The notes under the pieces: generated by a model
Told to the model about the DNA's origin: nothing
Databases searched by the model: none
What the model saw: only the letters and a program-made list of their open reading frames with translations
Translations under genes and position numbers: made by a program
Assembly (NCBI GenBank): GCA_030998015.1
Contig: JARWMV010000082.1
Location: forward strand, 1 to 64,000
DNA from: Ceratorhiza oryzae-sativae
Taxonomy: Eukaryota; Basidiomycota; Agaricomycetes; Cantharellales; Ceratobasidiaceae
DNA length: 64,000 nt
Reading direction: 5' to 3'
Part shown: in pieces, positions 11,008 through 23,032 of the stretch
Layout: each line of letters begins with the position of its first letter
Numbering within the stretch: position 1 is the first letter of the stretch

Positions 11008-14000
11008 ATGCCTTACAGTGCAAAGAAAAAAGCCAAGTTGGATAGCATAGAAAGAGCCTTAGAGGGGGTGAGCTGCACATGAACAAATATTTATATATAT
11101 GCTGATATTTATCTTATTTACAGAAGCATGAAAAGTACATGCACTCAGTTGCTGAAAGCACACTCTTTGCCCATTATAAGCCCACATCACAGCAGGTACC
11201 TGTGCCTTGTGAGCATGAACACCCTGTAAACCACACCTGTAAGTCAGCATATGCTTTTGAGGTGCAGCAAAGCTCACCTGCATACAAAATTGTACAGCCA
11301 ATCTTGAGGAACCTCTTGTTGCTGAACACAATGACACATACGATGAGGGATCAGACAGAGATGATGAGTCCAAGGCTGATGGAGACCCCACTGCAACATC
11401 TCTCTGTCATAGCCCTCCAACAATTACTGAGGCCACAGCTGTGCTTGACACACTTGATGCTGCAGTTTGAACACAGCATCACAAAGGGGCTGGCTACAAT
11501 TACCTGCAACTGGACTGCATTACCCTGGAGTGGTGCTCTGTGATGACAGCATGTCTAAACCTTTACTTTGCTTACAATACCCTCTCCTTCATTGACACAT
11601 CAATACAAGCTGCAGTTTCACACCAGCAAGGAGCTGCATATGTGCAGTCAATTTGCCAGTGGATTCACCATCTTATATCATCAGGAGACTTACCACAGAA
11701 CTGCTGGGGTTGGTGGAATGTGTCTTCACTTGAAGATGAGGATATATCCAGTGAAATCAAGCTTGTTACGGGTCAGGGTACACTTGAATATCTAGAGCTT
11801 AAGCAAATGTAGATATGTTAGTATACACTAATCATACTCAATACTTCTTAGACTAGAGTAAGAAGGCTCAAAGTAGTTGCAATGCAATCAAGTAACACTC
11901 AAGGTAGTCTTAATCTTTCACAGTGTAAACTGACTAATTTATAGGTATAAAGAGCAAGACTACTTATGGTCAGGTTCCCTTAGATATCTTAAATGTAGTT
12001 CAGCCCTAGTCGCTTGGACTAACTGATACTAATCTTAATACTAGGCTTAAGCAATAGCTTATAGGATAGATGGTGGGCTGCCTAATGCGTGTACTTCCTC
12101 AGCTACAGGTACTTAGATTTCCTCTAATAGCTGGTACTTAATGTCACGCTCAATCAGGCAATATTGTATCCTTATATATCTCTGTATATAAGATACAATG
12201 ACTCAGACAATATATAACTAATATGGTACTTTATTCCTCAGTACTAGTTATATAAGAAATCACACACAGACAAGAGAAATAGAAAGAGAAAAAGAAACCA
12301 ATAACCGGTCTGGGTTGAGTAGAGGGAGGTGGTCTGGAAGGGCCTCAGAGGAGGTCCTTTTATACCCTGAGGAGGGCATTCCAGAGCCAAATAGATACAT
12401 GCATGCCAGTGCGATCATCAAAAGAGGGTACTGCTATACTTGGGGTACACCCTAGCCCAGTATAGGATAAAAGAGTAAAGACAGGGTGTGGATCGAAGGC
12501 ATTGATGCATCTGAGACCTGCTATTGGCTTGTAGATCATATTATCATAGTATATACATGTAATGAATGGAGGCTACATCTCAGTGAGTCATAAAGTGAGT
12601 CAGAGAAGCTTCTGGATCAATTTGGGAAGCTCTCCTGACTGACTGGAGTCATTAGATCTTGATTGATGGTCCAGTAAGATTCTAATGATCTTCGGGCCAT
12701 TCCGGCGCGAGGATCCGGTGGATCGCGACGATCTTCGGGCAGCAGATACCGCCGAAGATTGGCTATCGATAGAGCACAAGATCGCTTTGATAGCGTAAGC
12801 GGTTGCCGAGATATGAGCGGTGCAATGTTGTAATCAATATCTCCTGATAAGAGGAAATATCGCAACCTCTGTATCTCTCTGAGATCTTATCGTAAAAACT
12901 TAATAAAATATGCGTTGGAGAGCGGGAAATTTGTACTATTTAATGGAACGGAAAATAGTACAATTCAGAGCGCATACAAATTTGAGTATTTCACAATTTA
13001 ATTACAGAGGCATCGCTTGAGGTTGGCAGAGCAGACTAAAATAATAGAAAATGTTAGTGATCCATAACAAAGCTACACCTGCAAAAAATCAGTAAATACA
13101 CACATGCACAGGACATTGTCAATTTCCTTGCCAACCCAGAGGTGTGAGAGTGGGTCAAGTTAAAGAAGCAAGTCAGTATACACACAGCACAAAGATGGCT
13201 GTCTCAGTCTGGATTTCATTGGTGTGCTGAACCCAAAGGTCAATACTTCAATGGTCACAAACAGGCAGATGTAGTCACATACCATCAATCTATTTTTGCC
13301 CCTTTCTGGAAGGCTATGGAGTGTCAAAGGGTCCTATATGGTGAGGATGGGCTACCAATCCCAGAGCACCAGCTCATTCTATTGTCAGGTGAGAAACCAA
13401 TAATCTTTTGGTTTCACAATGAATTGACTTTCTTCACAAACAATCACCAACAGGTCTGATGGGTATACATTGGCAAACATGCAATTCCATTCAAGAAGGG
13501 CCAAGGATGTTCCATAATGGTTGCAGATTTTGTATGTGCCAAGTTTGGATGGTTGCATGGAGAAGATGGGTAAGTTTTGAATGTATCATGCAGTAACTGC
13601 AGGTACTAACTTGTACTATTAGTAAATCAGCCAGGGTAGTTCTAAGCCCTGGGAAAAGTCAAGATGGCTACTTTACAAGCAAAAAGATTGTCAAGCAACT
13701 GAAGAATGCAGTCAAAATCACAAAGGAACAATACCCAAACCATACGCACATATTCCTTTACAACAATGCACCATCTTGCACAAAACACCCAGCCAGTTTG
13801 ATTTGCACTTGCAGGATGCTGAAAGGACTGTCCAAGACCTTTTTGTGCCCATTGACAGATGCGCAGGGACATAGAGCCCAAGTCCAAATGGAGGACAGGT
13901 GATTCCCAGACAGCACTTGTCAACCATTCTACTACCCCAACAACCATCCAACATATCCAGGGTATTTTAAGGCCATGGCACAGATATTGCAGGAGCAGGG

Positions 14001-14480
14001 GATGGGATACATTGCTGAGAGGTGAGCCAAGTGTCTGGACTTCAAGTGTGAGGAGGGGAGGACTGATTGTTGTTGTTGTCAGGCACTGTTCTGTCAGCCA
14101 GATTTTGCATCACATGATTCTACCCTTGAGGAAGTTGCTTGTGTGTGTCAAACTTTGGTGGTGTTTCTGCCAAAATATAACTGCAAGCTGAATCTGATCG
14201 AGCAGTGCTGGGGTTATGCAAAGAGGTTGTGCTGGGAGATGCCCCCTTGCTCAAGGGAATCAGTCATGGAAAGGTATGTACTTGAATGTATTGAGGCTGT
14301 ACCACTTGAATCGATATGAAAGTAAGTGTTTGGACATGTATTTGGTTCAATGCATGTCTAAAAGTATGCCACAGGTTCACCACAAGATCACAAAGGTTCT
14401 TGTATGCATATTTAAGTGGTTTAGGCAGTTCAGTGGCCATTAGCTGGGCAACTAAAGAGTATAAAGGTCATAGGCAAACC
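11008..14480 (+). pseudogene. Decayed DDE-superfamily transposase-like gene, interrupted by LTR-A3
   Basis: An ATG at 11008 starts MPYSAKKKAKLDSIERALEG, followed by an intron (GTGAGC to TTACAG). The next blocks are SSLEDEDISSEIKL, then after LTR-A3 KQVSIHTAQRWLSQSGFHW, GQYFNGHKQADVVTYHQSIF, IFWFHNELTF, HAIPFKKGQGCSIMVADFVC, HIFLYNNAP and LPKYNCKLNLIEQCWGYAKR. This matches a transposase-like DDE family common in basidiomycete genomes that reads FHDES...FxxDNA...NPIE. Two Asp positions are now Asn. Stops interrupt the frame (PEV*EWV, HQQV*WVYIG, DR*FPD), mostly TGA at expected CGA. The gene is dead. TIRs flank it, so it is most likely the element's own gene. Confidence 0.8.
11764..13069 (-). 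mobile_element. Solo LTR family A, copy 3 (1306 bp), TSD AAGCT
   Basis: TGTTACGGGTCAGGG to GATCCATAACA, flanked by AAGCT (11759-11763 and 13070-13074). It splits the transposase pseudogene between Lys and Leu codons, and removing it with one AAGCT restores the frame. It keeps many CpGs and is nearly identical to copy 7 (28842-30147, same length), so both inserted recently. Confidence 0.93.
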
Positions 14481-15373
14481 CTGGGACATATACCCTATCA
14501 TGCAATTGCTCCTTACCTTGTAAATCAGCCCCAAGTGCAATAAACTCATAAAATATCACACTTTTGGAAGACCCATCTTGACCCTGGAGTCCCCAGCTCA
14601 TGTAATATTCACATCTTGGAATATCTGTGAGCCTTGTGTGTGGTCTCCCCTTATCATGTGGTGTTCCAACCCTTGACAAAGATGTTCTATGATCTTGACA
14701 TGCAGCAAGCAATGAGAGAATCAGAGCTCAGATTTGAGTTCAGACACCAAAAACAAAGATTTTGTCTTTGGCAATTGTCTGAATTTGCTCTAGAGAGTGA
14801 GAAAAATAGCATTTATTGATGATTTAAGTACTACAGCCACAAAATGATACAGATCAAAAGTTAGTTGGTGGGGGATGGCTGACACCTCCTTTAATGAGGA
14901 GCAAGGAGCAAGTTATCATGTGACCTCAGCACCTAAATCACATGACCCTGGGACCTTGCATGGCCCTATAAGATTTGGAGCTGCAACAACCCTAAGAGTG
15001 ACTTACATAAGGGTTATAGACAATCACATGAGGTATCAACACTGTTTACTCATGGCTGAGCCACTCACATGACCTGTAAACACTGCAGACTGCAGAAAGG
15101 TCTGACTCACACCTTGTGGAGTATATAAGAAATAGGGAGCAAGCTGGAGGACCTCAGCTTGCTTTATCTTGTCCACCACAGGGACCTGAACCATACACTG
15201 TAGAATAGAGGCACACAATAGATAGAAATAGACAACACAACTGACATAGCCACTACTTAAGGAAGACCAAAGGATAGTAACAGAGGGTCTTGACAATCTT
15301 ACTACACTCCTAACCAGATATCCTTCTTCTTGGTGTGTAAACTCAACTTTCCTCACATACATTCAGTAAACTG

Positions 15374-15919
15374 ATGCTATTACAACAGTTGCCTATATCT
15401 GCAATGAAACATGAACCAAGAGACTCCTCCATAATTATTTCAAAGCATAAAGTGTTACAGCACCACCTGAAACTCAAGGATAAGCTCTTGACTTTTGTAA
15501 AGCTAATGAGAGCCAGTCGAGCCAGGATGAGATGGTTGCTGTCCTTTGGTCACATGGTTTTGGTACAATATCACAATCTACACTCTCTCAATGGTTGAAC
15601 GGTGGGGAGGCATTACAAGCAAGGGCTCAGAATTCAGACAAGCTATGATTCAAGCAAATTTGTCAGACTGAGCATCCAGAAATTGATCAAGCCCTTCAGC
15701 TATGGATACTGCAGGTTTTAGGGTCTTGTCACCACCCTTGCCTCACAGGCATAACAATTCACCTGAAGGCTCAAGAATTTGCAGTATCACTGGGGCACCT
15801 GGCAAATTTCCTTTCACTCTCAAGCAGTTTGTTGGAAAGTCTGAAGTCTAGAATGTGACTCTGCCAGCATCAATACTAAGGATGTGATGCTGATTTTTGG
15901 CTCCTGGGAATTCTGGGTT
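15374..15919 (+). pseudogene. N-terminal fragment of a second pogo-like transposase
   Basis: With frame changes the plus strand reads a helix-turn-helix segment (SHGFGTISQSTLSQWLNG) and then HPEIDQALQLWILQVLG...LKAQEFAVSLGHLANFLSL. This is the CENP-B/Tc5-type DNA-binding domain and parallels the pogo gene at 16570-18242 (YPNVDQALQMWILQKLG...VKAQHFATMFG). It ends where LTR-A4 begins, and no catalytic part was found. It contains frameshifts and stops. Confidence 0.6.
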
Positions 15920-16341
15920 TGTTACAGGTCAGGGTACACTTGAATATCTAGAGCTTAAGCAAAAGTAGATATGTTAGTATACACTAATCATAATCAATAC
16001 TTCTTAGACAAGAGTAAGAAGGCTCAAAGTAGTTGCAATGCAATCAAGTAACACTCAAGGTAGTCTTAATCTTTCACAGTGTAAACTCACTAATTTATAG
16101 GTATAAAGAGCAAGACTACTACAGTCAGGTTCTCTTAGATATCTTAAATGTAGTTCAGCCCTAGTTGCTTGGACTAACTGATACTAATCTTAATACTAGG
16201 CTTAAGCAATAGCTTATAGGATAGATGGAGGGCTGCCTAATGCATGTACTTCCTCAGCCACAGGTACTTAGATTTCCTCTAATAGCTGGTACTTAATGTC
16301 ACACTCAATCAGGCAATATAGTATCCTTATATATCTCTGTA

Positions 16342-18559
16342 CAGTAGAAACCCTGATGATGTATAGAGTTGGGGGAATTCTTATTTGGGGTTTATGCATG
16401 ATTGGGGTTGCCCTTAAATCACCAATGAATTTCATATATGTACACTTGGGAGAGAATGGGCAAAATACATCATAAATCTAAAACAACGCTAACTGAGTGC
16501 TAAGGTCTGAAAGAAACAGTAGATTAGCTCAGAGACAGGGGTCATCAAGCTGGGTAATGTATTTTTGAATTACTTTGAGTGAAGCAAGGGCGCTGGCATT
16601 TGACAGGGGCATTGACAGTGCTGTAGTGACATTGTCATTTGGCTCTCATTTGGTTGCTTTGTTGGTGTTGTCATACAAGGTTTCCCCTTGCATGTCTGCA
16701 TCTGCATGTCAGATCTCAGCTGCAACTTGGTTGACAATGTCCTTGTCGGTCCAGTCTTGTTCTGTGGGGACACCAGTGTCAAGTTTGGTAAATGCAATGG
16801 CACTGGCAGGTTCAATTGAAGGAGCATGGGCATGCTGATGGAGACTGTTGATTGTTGTCTGTAGCACTGTGATGGACTCTTGCACATCTTCAGCTTCAGT
16901 TGGAACTGAAAGTGGAGATGGCTTGGACTTGGGACCACAAATCCCTGTGTGCTGCCAACAGTTTTGAATTGTATGAGAACTAACCTGTGCCCATGCATTG
17001 CAGATCATCAACATTGCAATGAGTTGATTAATCTTGTATATGTCCTCCTTGCTGGTGTCCTCCCATTCAATCGCTTGCTGAAGTAGCAGGTGTTTATAGT
17101 TTGCCTTCCAACAGCATATAATACCAGCATTGTTGGGCTGAATCCATGCTGTGAGATTTGGAGTGAAAAACTCAATTTGGATGTGAGGGTACTTGGCAGG
17201 ATTGTGTGTGTGAGAAGGGGTGTTATCACATAAAAGGAGTATATGTTGCCCCAGGCGTTTCATTTCAGCATTCAGGTTGGCAAGCCATCTAAGACGTTAA
17301 GATTAGTCTATAAGTTGCGCATATATGCTGATATTTATACATACCCCTGCCAAATTGATCCTGTCATCCATGCCTTCTTGTTCCACCAGTAATCGAACCC
17401 TAGATTGCATCCATTGTGCTTTCCAAAAGCTTGTGGGTGCCATGCATGACCAATGATGAGGGGAGGGAGCTTCTCTGAGCCATCCTGGTTTGAACAGAGG
17501 CCAACCAAGAGTCAAGTCTTGTTTCCTTTCACTCCAGCCATTTGGTGCATTGCTAGACCAACATCTGGGGCAAGCATCCAAAATAGGGCTGATTCATCAA
17601 AGTTGAATATGTCAGGTGTGTTGTGCTTTTCAATCAACACACAAATGCATGCAATTTCAGCAGTAAGCATATTGATTGGTGCCAACGCTGCCTCTCTGTG
17701 GAAGTGGTATTGCTTGAGACCCATATGAGCTTTGAGACTATTGAGCCAACCTCCAAGAGGGACAGGAAGTTGCTGGAATGCCCAAACATAGTTGCAAAAT
17801 GTTGAGCCTTCACCCATATAATATTGCCTGTCAGCCTACAGCGCCCTCCAAGCTTCTGCAAGATCCACATCTGCAAAGCTTGATCAACGTTGGGATACTC
17901 TACACAGCGCACCCATTTGAACTGCCATTCATTTGGGCTCTTGGCCAACTCCTCAAGCTCATGCTTCTGTTTCTTGAGCTGCCATACTGTGGGTTGAGTA
18001 ATGGTGACATAGCCAAGTTGTCGGAGTGCCCATGCAGCCTCTCCATCAGTGAGGCAAGAGTTATCCTCACAGAACTTGATGATGTCCAAGCAGTCCTGAA
18101 GTGTCAAACGGTGTTGTTTGACAGGGGTTTTGGGAGGGACTACAGCTGAAATTGGGTGAGCGGAGGTACCTTGATTAGCTTTCATGTCTGCATGAACTGT
18201 AAGAATCACATAAACCAGCCTGAAAACATAGCATACATACATAAAATGGTAAACTATATGCAGGCCAAAGAGAGCGCCAAAGATTCCAAAGAGATTTCTA
18301 ACTTACAGTGGGGCTCCTGCAGGCCTTAATATACATTTAGATTATTCTAGATTATTCTGCATTACTCTGACTTGATCACCATTGAGGGGCAGGCATCAAA
18401 GGTGCGCAAATCCTGCCCTTGGCAACCTTGTTCCAGCAGTATCATAGCTTTAGTAATTGACCAACTTGTATTTGAAATTACTAATCAGACATGCCCAGGT
18501 GGAATTCTTATTTGGGGTCTATACTTATTTACCAGTATACATTATTGGGGTCATGACTG
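16342..18559 (-). mobile_element. Pogo/Fot-like DNA transposon (2218 bp), TA target site
   Basis: The ends are CAGTAGAAACCC and, on the other strand, CAGTCATGACCCC. Both continue to an ATGTATA word about 20 bp in, and a second inverted stretch (GAATTCTTATTTGGGGT) lies inside both ends. TA flanks both sides, as expected for Tc1/mariner-pogo elements. It carries the transposase pseudogene on the minus strand. Confidence 0.85.
16570..18242 (-). pseudogene. Pogo-like transposase (CENP-B HTH + DDE_1), inactive
   Basis: The minus-strand blocks run in family order. An N-terminal HTH (RLTLQDCLDIIKFCEDN...VTITQPTVWQLKKQ) and a Tc5-type HTH (YPNVDQALQMWILQKLG) come first. The DDE_1 catalytic core follows: DIFNFDESALFWMLAP, QMAGVKGNKT, HILLLCDNTPSH, LTAWIQPNNAGIICCWKANYK. 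The first two Asp are kept; the third position, usually PNDAG, is PNNAG. The coding frame changes near 17.3 and 17.6 kb, with a possible intron near 17300-17345. A full-length source copy elsewhere is likely. Confidence 0.82.
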
Positions 18560-19446
18560 TATATAAGATACAATGAATCAGACAGTATATAACTAATATG
18601 GTACTTTATTCCTCAGTACTAGTTATATAAGAAATCACACACAGACAAGAGAAAATAGAAAGAGAAAAAGGAAACCAATAACCAGTCTGGGTTGAGTAGA
18701 GGAGGGTGGTCTGGAAGGGCCTCAGAGGAGGTCCTTTTATACCCTGAGGAGGGCATTCCAGAGCCAAATAGATACATGCATGCCAGTGCAATCATCAAAA
18801 GAGGGTACTGCTATACTTTGGGTACACCCTAGCCCAGTATAGGATAAAAGAGTAAAGACAGGGTGTGGATTGAAGGCATTGATGCATCTGAGACCTGCTA
18901 TTGGCTTGTAGATCATATTATCATAGTATATACATGTAATGAATGGAGGCTACATCTCAGTGAGTCATAAAGTGAGTCCAAGAAGCTTCTGGATCAATTT
19001 GGGAAGCTCTCCTGACTGACTGGAGTCATTAGATCTTGATTGATGGTCCAGTAAGATTCTAATGATCTTCGGGCTATTCCAGCGCGAGGATCCGGTGGAT
19101 CGCGACGATCTTCGGGCAGCAGATACTGCCGAAGATTGGCTATCGATAGAGCATAATATCGCTTTGATAGCGTAAGCGGTTGCCGAGATATGAGCGGTGC
19201 GATGTTGTAATCAATATCTCCTGATAAGAGGAAATATCGCAACCTCTATATCTCTCTGAGTTCTTAAGATAAAATCACAATAAAATATGCGTTGGAAAGA
19301 GGAGATTTTGTACTATTGAAGGGAACACAAATAGTACAATTTCAGATGCATACAAATTCATTTAATTTCAAGAAAAATTACAGAGGCATTGCTTGAGGTT
19401 GGCAGAGCAGACTAAAATAATAGAAAAATGTTAGTGATCCATAACA

Positions 19447-19842
19447 GGGTTCCTGCAGCAAAAATTCCTGCATTGCTGGCACTGGCGCCAAAATGACCCT
19501 CAACACCTCAGTGCCCACCTGGAATGCCTGCAATTTTTGGCACTTCAAGCACTGCTCTTCCTGCAGAATTTTGGCTAATTTCAGTCAGGTTGTGGCAAGA
19601 CTTTGCCAATTTTTGCAGAATTCATTGATGTCATGTTCAAGTACCAAGTCCAAAACTTTTCCTCTGTTGGTTCTTTTGCTCATTCATTCTCAATTTAGTT
19701 CTATGAGTGATGTTTTGAACATTTTAACTTGCGAGCACAACCATGGCTTATTGAGGTTAAGAAAATATCATATTCAAGTGAAGTACATAGTGTATTACAA
19801 AACACAGGAAAGAATGTATAACTTGGACACCTCCACAACATG
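19447..19842. other. Flank of hAT element, repeated CCTGCA words, no gene
   Basis: This is rich in short words CCTGCAG/CCTGCATT and TTTTGGC, like 24690-24830 on the far side of hAT1. It may hold the terminal region of that hAT element, but exact TIRs could not be drawn. Confidence 0.3.
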
Positions 19843-22800
19843 CTACTTCATGCTTGCCTTCTCCTTTGAGGCCTCTTTGCCACACAGTGGCAACACCAAG
19901 GTACCAGGCTTGACAAGGCTAGCCTTGGAGTACAAGCCAAGAGTTGCAGTTGCTTGGATTGTGTGCAGCAAGAGGTTATGACTGTGCTTGCTTGCAAGTG
20001 AGCTGGCAAAGGAGAATGGGCATTTGACATCAACACTCAAAGCTAAACAAGGTGGTAAGTGGTTCAGACATTTGTCAGATACACAGTAATACTCACCAGG
20101 AGCAGTGAGCATGTCTAGTGCCATTTGAGTTAAACTGTTTGCTTTGTTGCCAACATGGCATTGTCTGTACCACCAGACAAGCAGGTTGAAGGTGCTCCAC
20201 TTCCCCTCAACAACGTTGAAGACCAGCGTGTCTGTGTGGTGGCTAGTGAGCATTGGTGATGGATGAACATATACAATACTTACCGCACACAAAGGAATGC
20301 ACTGGGGATGCTGAAGGTGCAGCAGCTTGGTCAACAGTAGATAATAAACAATCCATGTATGACTGAAGAAAACTTAGGGAATGTACACATAAAAAAAGAT
20401 GTACTCACATTAAATCCAAATGTACCAGCGTTGTTTGACAATTCTTCATCCTCAGGATCAAGTACAAGATGGGCCAGCTTGTAGTGTTGACGCCAGATGC
20501 CCTTGGCAAGTTTGACAGCAACGTTGATCCACTCTTGTTCCCACTTAGCAGCTTTGAGGTAGTGTACATGCAACAAGGGATGTAATACTGTATGTGGTTT
20601 GTGAGCTCACAGGAAATCCATAAGGTAATGTACTTACAGAGCGCAAGCCAGTACAACAACAATTCATCAGTCTTCTTGTAGCTATTGAGAATGCCCTGGG
20701 CATGGTTGGCACAATGGTGAAGATATAGCAGGACGGTGGTGTTGTTGGCAATACACCTGTATTGCTTGTTAAGTGCATTGTATTGAATGATAACATTGGC
20801 AAGCAGGGGGACCTTTGCCTTCAACAATTGTACTGTTGCAATTTGTAGTGGCTAAAGGCAGAACTGAGTAAGGAATGAGTACCAAACAGGAACAGTACTT
20901 ACTCATAGCACTGTTAGAAGCCCTTGGATGGCTTTACAATCCCTGGGCAGGAAATGCTCCTTGTAGGGGGTGTATCGGTTGTTTTTCTGGTAGAAAACGC
21001 TATAATATAGTTAGCATCCATGCTGTGGGCACAAGGCTAGAGAAATATATACAGGCCTGTCCATGTTTGATCCACATCATCCAGGGACTCTTCAGTCAAG
21101 TTCCAGCAAGTTGCAACATCATGAACAATGTTATGTGGAGTTGGGGTATCTGTCTCTACACATGACACCTTGAATGCTGCCTTTGCACCTGGTGTATAGC
21201 AGAGATGTTTAGCCTCTCTTGCAACCTATAATGGGTATTTAGCTGGCATTAAGTATTTATGTGTGCTAACACAGCTCAGTGTACCTTGTGAAGGATTTTT
21301 GTCACTTGACAATACTCCTGATCTTCATCTGACCTGGCCTGTATCTCTGGTAGCTCCACCTTGTCCTCATCACAAAGCCCATCAAGCATGCCCAATGGCA
21401 AGCATCCGTCATCTCCAGCCTAGAAGGGGGAGTTGAGTGGCTTCAGTCTGGAATATGAACAACTTACCTCATCCATTGGCAAGTCCTCAAACTCATCATC
21501 TTGGTCTTCTTCATCATTGTTAGCCCAAGCTGCATCCTCAAGTTGTTTGTGGTGGAAGCGGAAGGGGAGAGTGATCACCTGTGCCAAATGTAATTAGACA
21601 GCACATGAGCAAACAAACAAACAAACATACCTTGGCGATGAGGTTGTAGATGTGCAACACACAGAAAATACAAAATGCTGGCCCTGTGAGTTGCAAAAGC
21701 CCAAACTTAGCCAGATATGCCATCATTGCAGCATTGTTTGAGGCATTGTCAGCAACAAGGCCCCAGACCTTGAATGCACATTTGTGATTATATAAGCTGA
21801 CCAGAATATATCACTCACCTGGTGCTCAATCCTGAATTTACAGAGCACATTGTATAAAGTTTGGGCAATGTGAATGCCAGTGTGAGACTCAGCAAAGCTG
21901 AAGAATATGAGTATGCCACCAACATATACAGATGCAAGATACACACCTTAGACATTCAAGAACAAACTGCTTGATCTTGATGGGTTCGTTTGGCATACTT
22001 GCCTTGAATTTGAACAACATGAGTCTGAGGAAGTTGAACCTGTTGCTACTCTGGAACAAATCCAGTGCAAGGTGAAATATGCCAACATGATCCTAAGAAT
22101 GCAACACAAATGAATATATTACCAACCACTGATATACAACCTACCTTCAAAACCTTTATGATATCTGCTTGTGTCACCTTGTAAAGGCAGTGCATGTCCT
22201 TTGATAATGTTCTGCAACTCAGCTTAAACTTCTTTGCATTGGGATGTAAGAGCTTTTGAAGCTGAATAACAGTTAGTAAATAGTGTCTCAAGTAAGCTGG
22301 TAATCACATAACAATCATCAATCATCAGGAATGGGCAGCTGCTTTCTGCCACCCAGAGGGCAAAGTACTTGTGAATCTCTTTGCAAGTTAGATGGCCAGT
22401 CCCACCAGTGATCCCAAACTGGGAAAGCTCAGCTGTACCCTTGCCTTTGAACCTGGGACAAATGTTGGTATGGGATCAAAGTGATGACATCCCAGACTTG
22501 CCAATTTGCTGTCTAGCAAAGAAACCAGTGTCACAGCTAAGATAAAAGATTGAAGTGAGACTAGGACAAGTATATGAGTGCATACATGCACTTTTTGCAC
22601 TTGTAACCATGTGCCCTGGTGCCGTTCTTCCAGATGATTACCAGTGCCTTGTAACCCTGGTAGGCTGTTGAGGTGCTAGCATGGAACTGCCTCACACATG
22701 CTGCTGATTGAAGAATTGCCTTGTGAGTTTCTCTCTGAATTATCCATGAATTGTCACTTACCTAGTTCCTCCTCAGGATTGTTCTTTTCTTGCTCCAATC

Positions 22801-23032
22801 GTGTTTTATCCTGCTGCTTGGTGTTCATCACCTGGCCCTCATCAGCTCCATCTGTGTCCACTCTGTCTGTATCGATTCCATCAGTAGTGGCTCTGTCACT
22901 CTGTGAGCAGTCTGTTCTGGATATCGACTCAACAGGGGAGGTCACATGGGAATCTAGCTCTTCCTCAAATGGGGTGCCCTGGTTACAGAATGAGGACACC
23001 CTTATTTGGGCTATGAGATGTATGAGTAGCAT
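19843..23032 (-). pseudogene. hAT-family transposase (hAT1), multi-exon and decayed
   Basis: On the minus strand, from high to low coordinates, come an acidic N-terminal part, a region near 22.6-22.4 kb with paired Cys like a BED finger, FAESHTGIHIAQTLYNVLCKF, MMAYLAKFGLLQLTGPAFC followed by LHIYNLIAKV, an acidic linker, KVAREAKHLCYTPGAKAAF and, at the C-terminus, the hAT dimerisation block WWYRQ...LTQMALDMLTAPG then SFASSLASKHSHNLLLHTIQ...KASLVKPGTL. hAT enzymes cut and paste DNA through an RNase H-like core with a C-terminal dimerisation domain. Exons are separated by short candidate introns; stops and lost Asp/Glu residues indicate a dead copy. Exact exon borders are not resolved. Confidence 0.72.

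Larger units (their letters stand above)
10665..14892 (+). mobile_element. DDE transposon with ~315-bp terminal inverted repeats
   Basis: The left TIR (about 10665-10977, starting AAGGAGGTGTCAGCC) and the right TIR (about 14575-14892) are reverse complements with about nine in ten bases matching, including CTAACTTTTGATCTGTATC and GGTGTCTGAACTCAAATCTG. They enclose the transposase pseudogene. The target duplication could not be fixed because the host LTR-C3 itself carries repeats at the site. It is nested inside LTR-C3 and contains LTR-A3. Confidence 0.8.
10427..15295 (+). mobile_element. Solo LTR family C, copy 3 (diverged), split by a DDE transposon; TSD ATCTT
   Basis: The left part 10427 to about 10664 starts TGTCATGACC. 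The right part 14893-15295 contains GTATATAAGAAAT, CAGCTTGCTTTATCTTGTC and AGCCACTACTTAAG and ends CAGAGGGTCTTGACA. ATCTT flanks both ends (10422-10426 and 15296-15300). The left duplication overlaps the last base of LTR-A2. The LTR was later split by the transposon at 10665-14892. Confidence 0.75.
15920..19446 (-). mobile_element. Solo LTR family A, copy 4, split by a pogo-like transposon; TSD GGGTT
   Basis: The halves 15920-16341 and 18560-19446 together make one family A LTR. The outer ends TGTTACAGG and CCATAACA are flanked by GGGTT (15915-15919 and 19447-19451). The insert sits at a TA between CTCTG and TATAAG. Confidence 0.9.
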
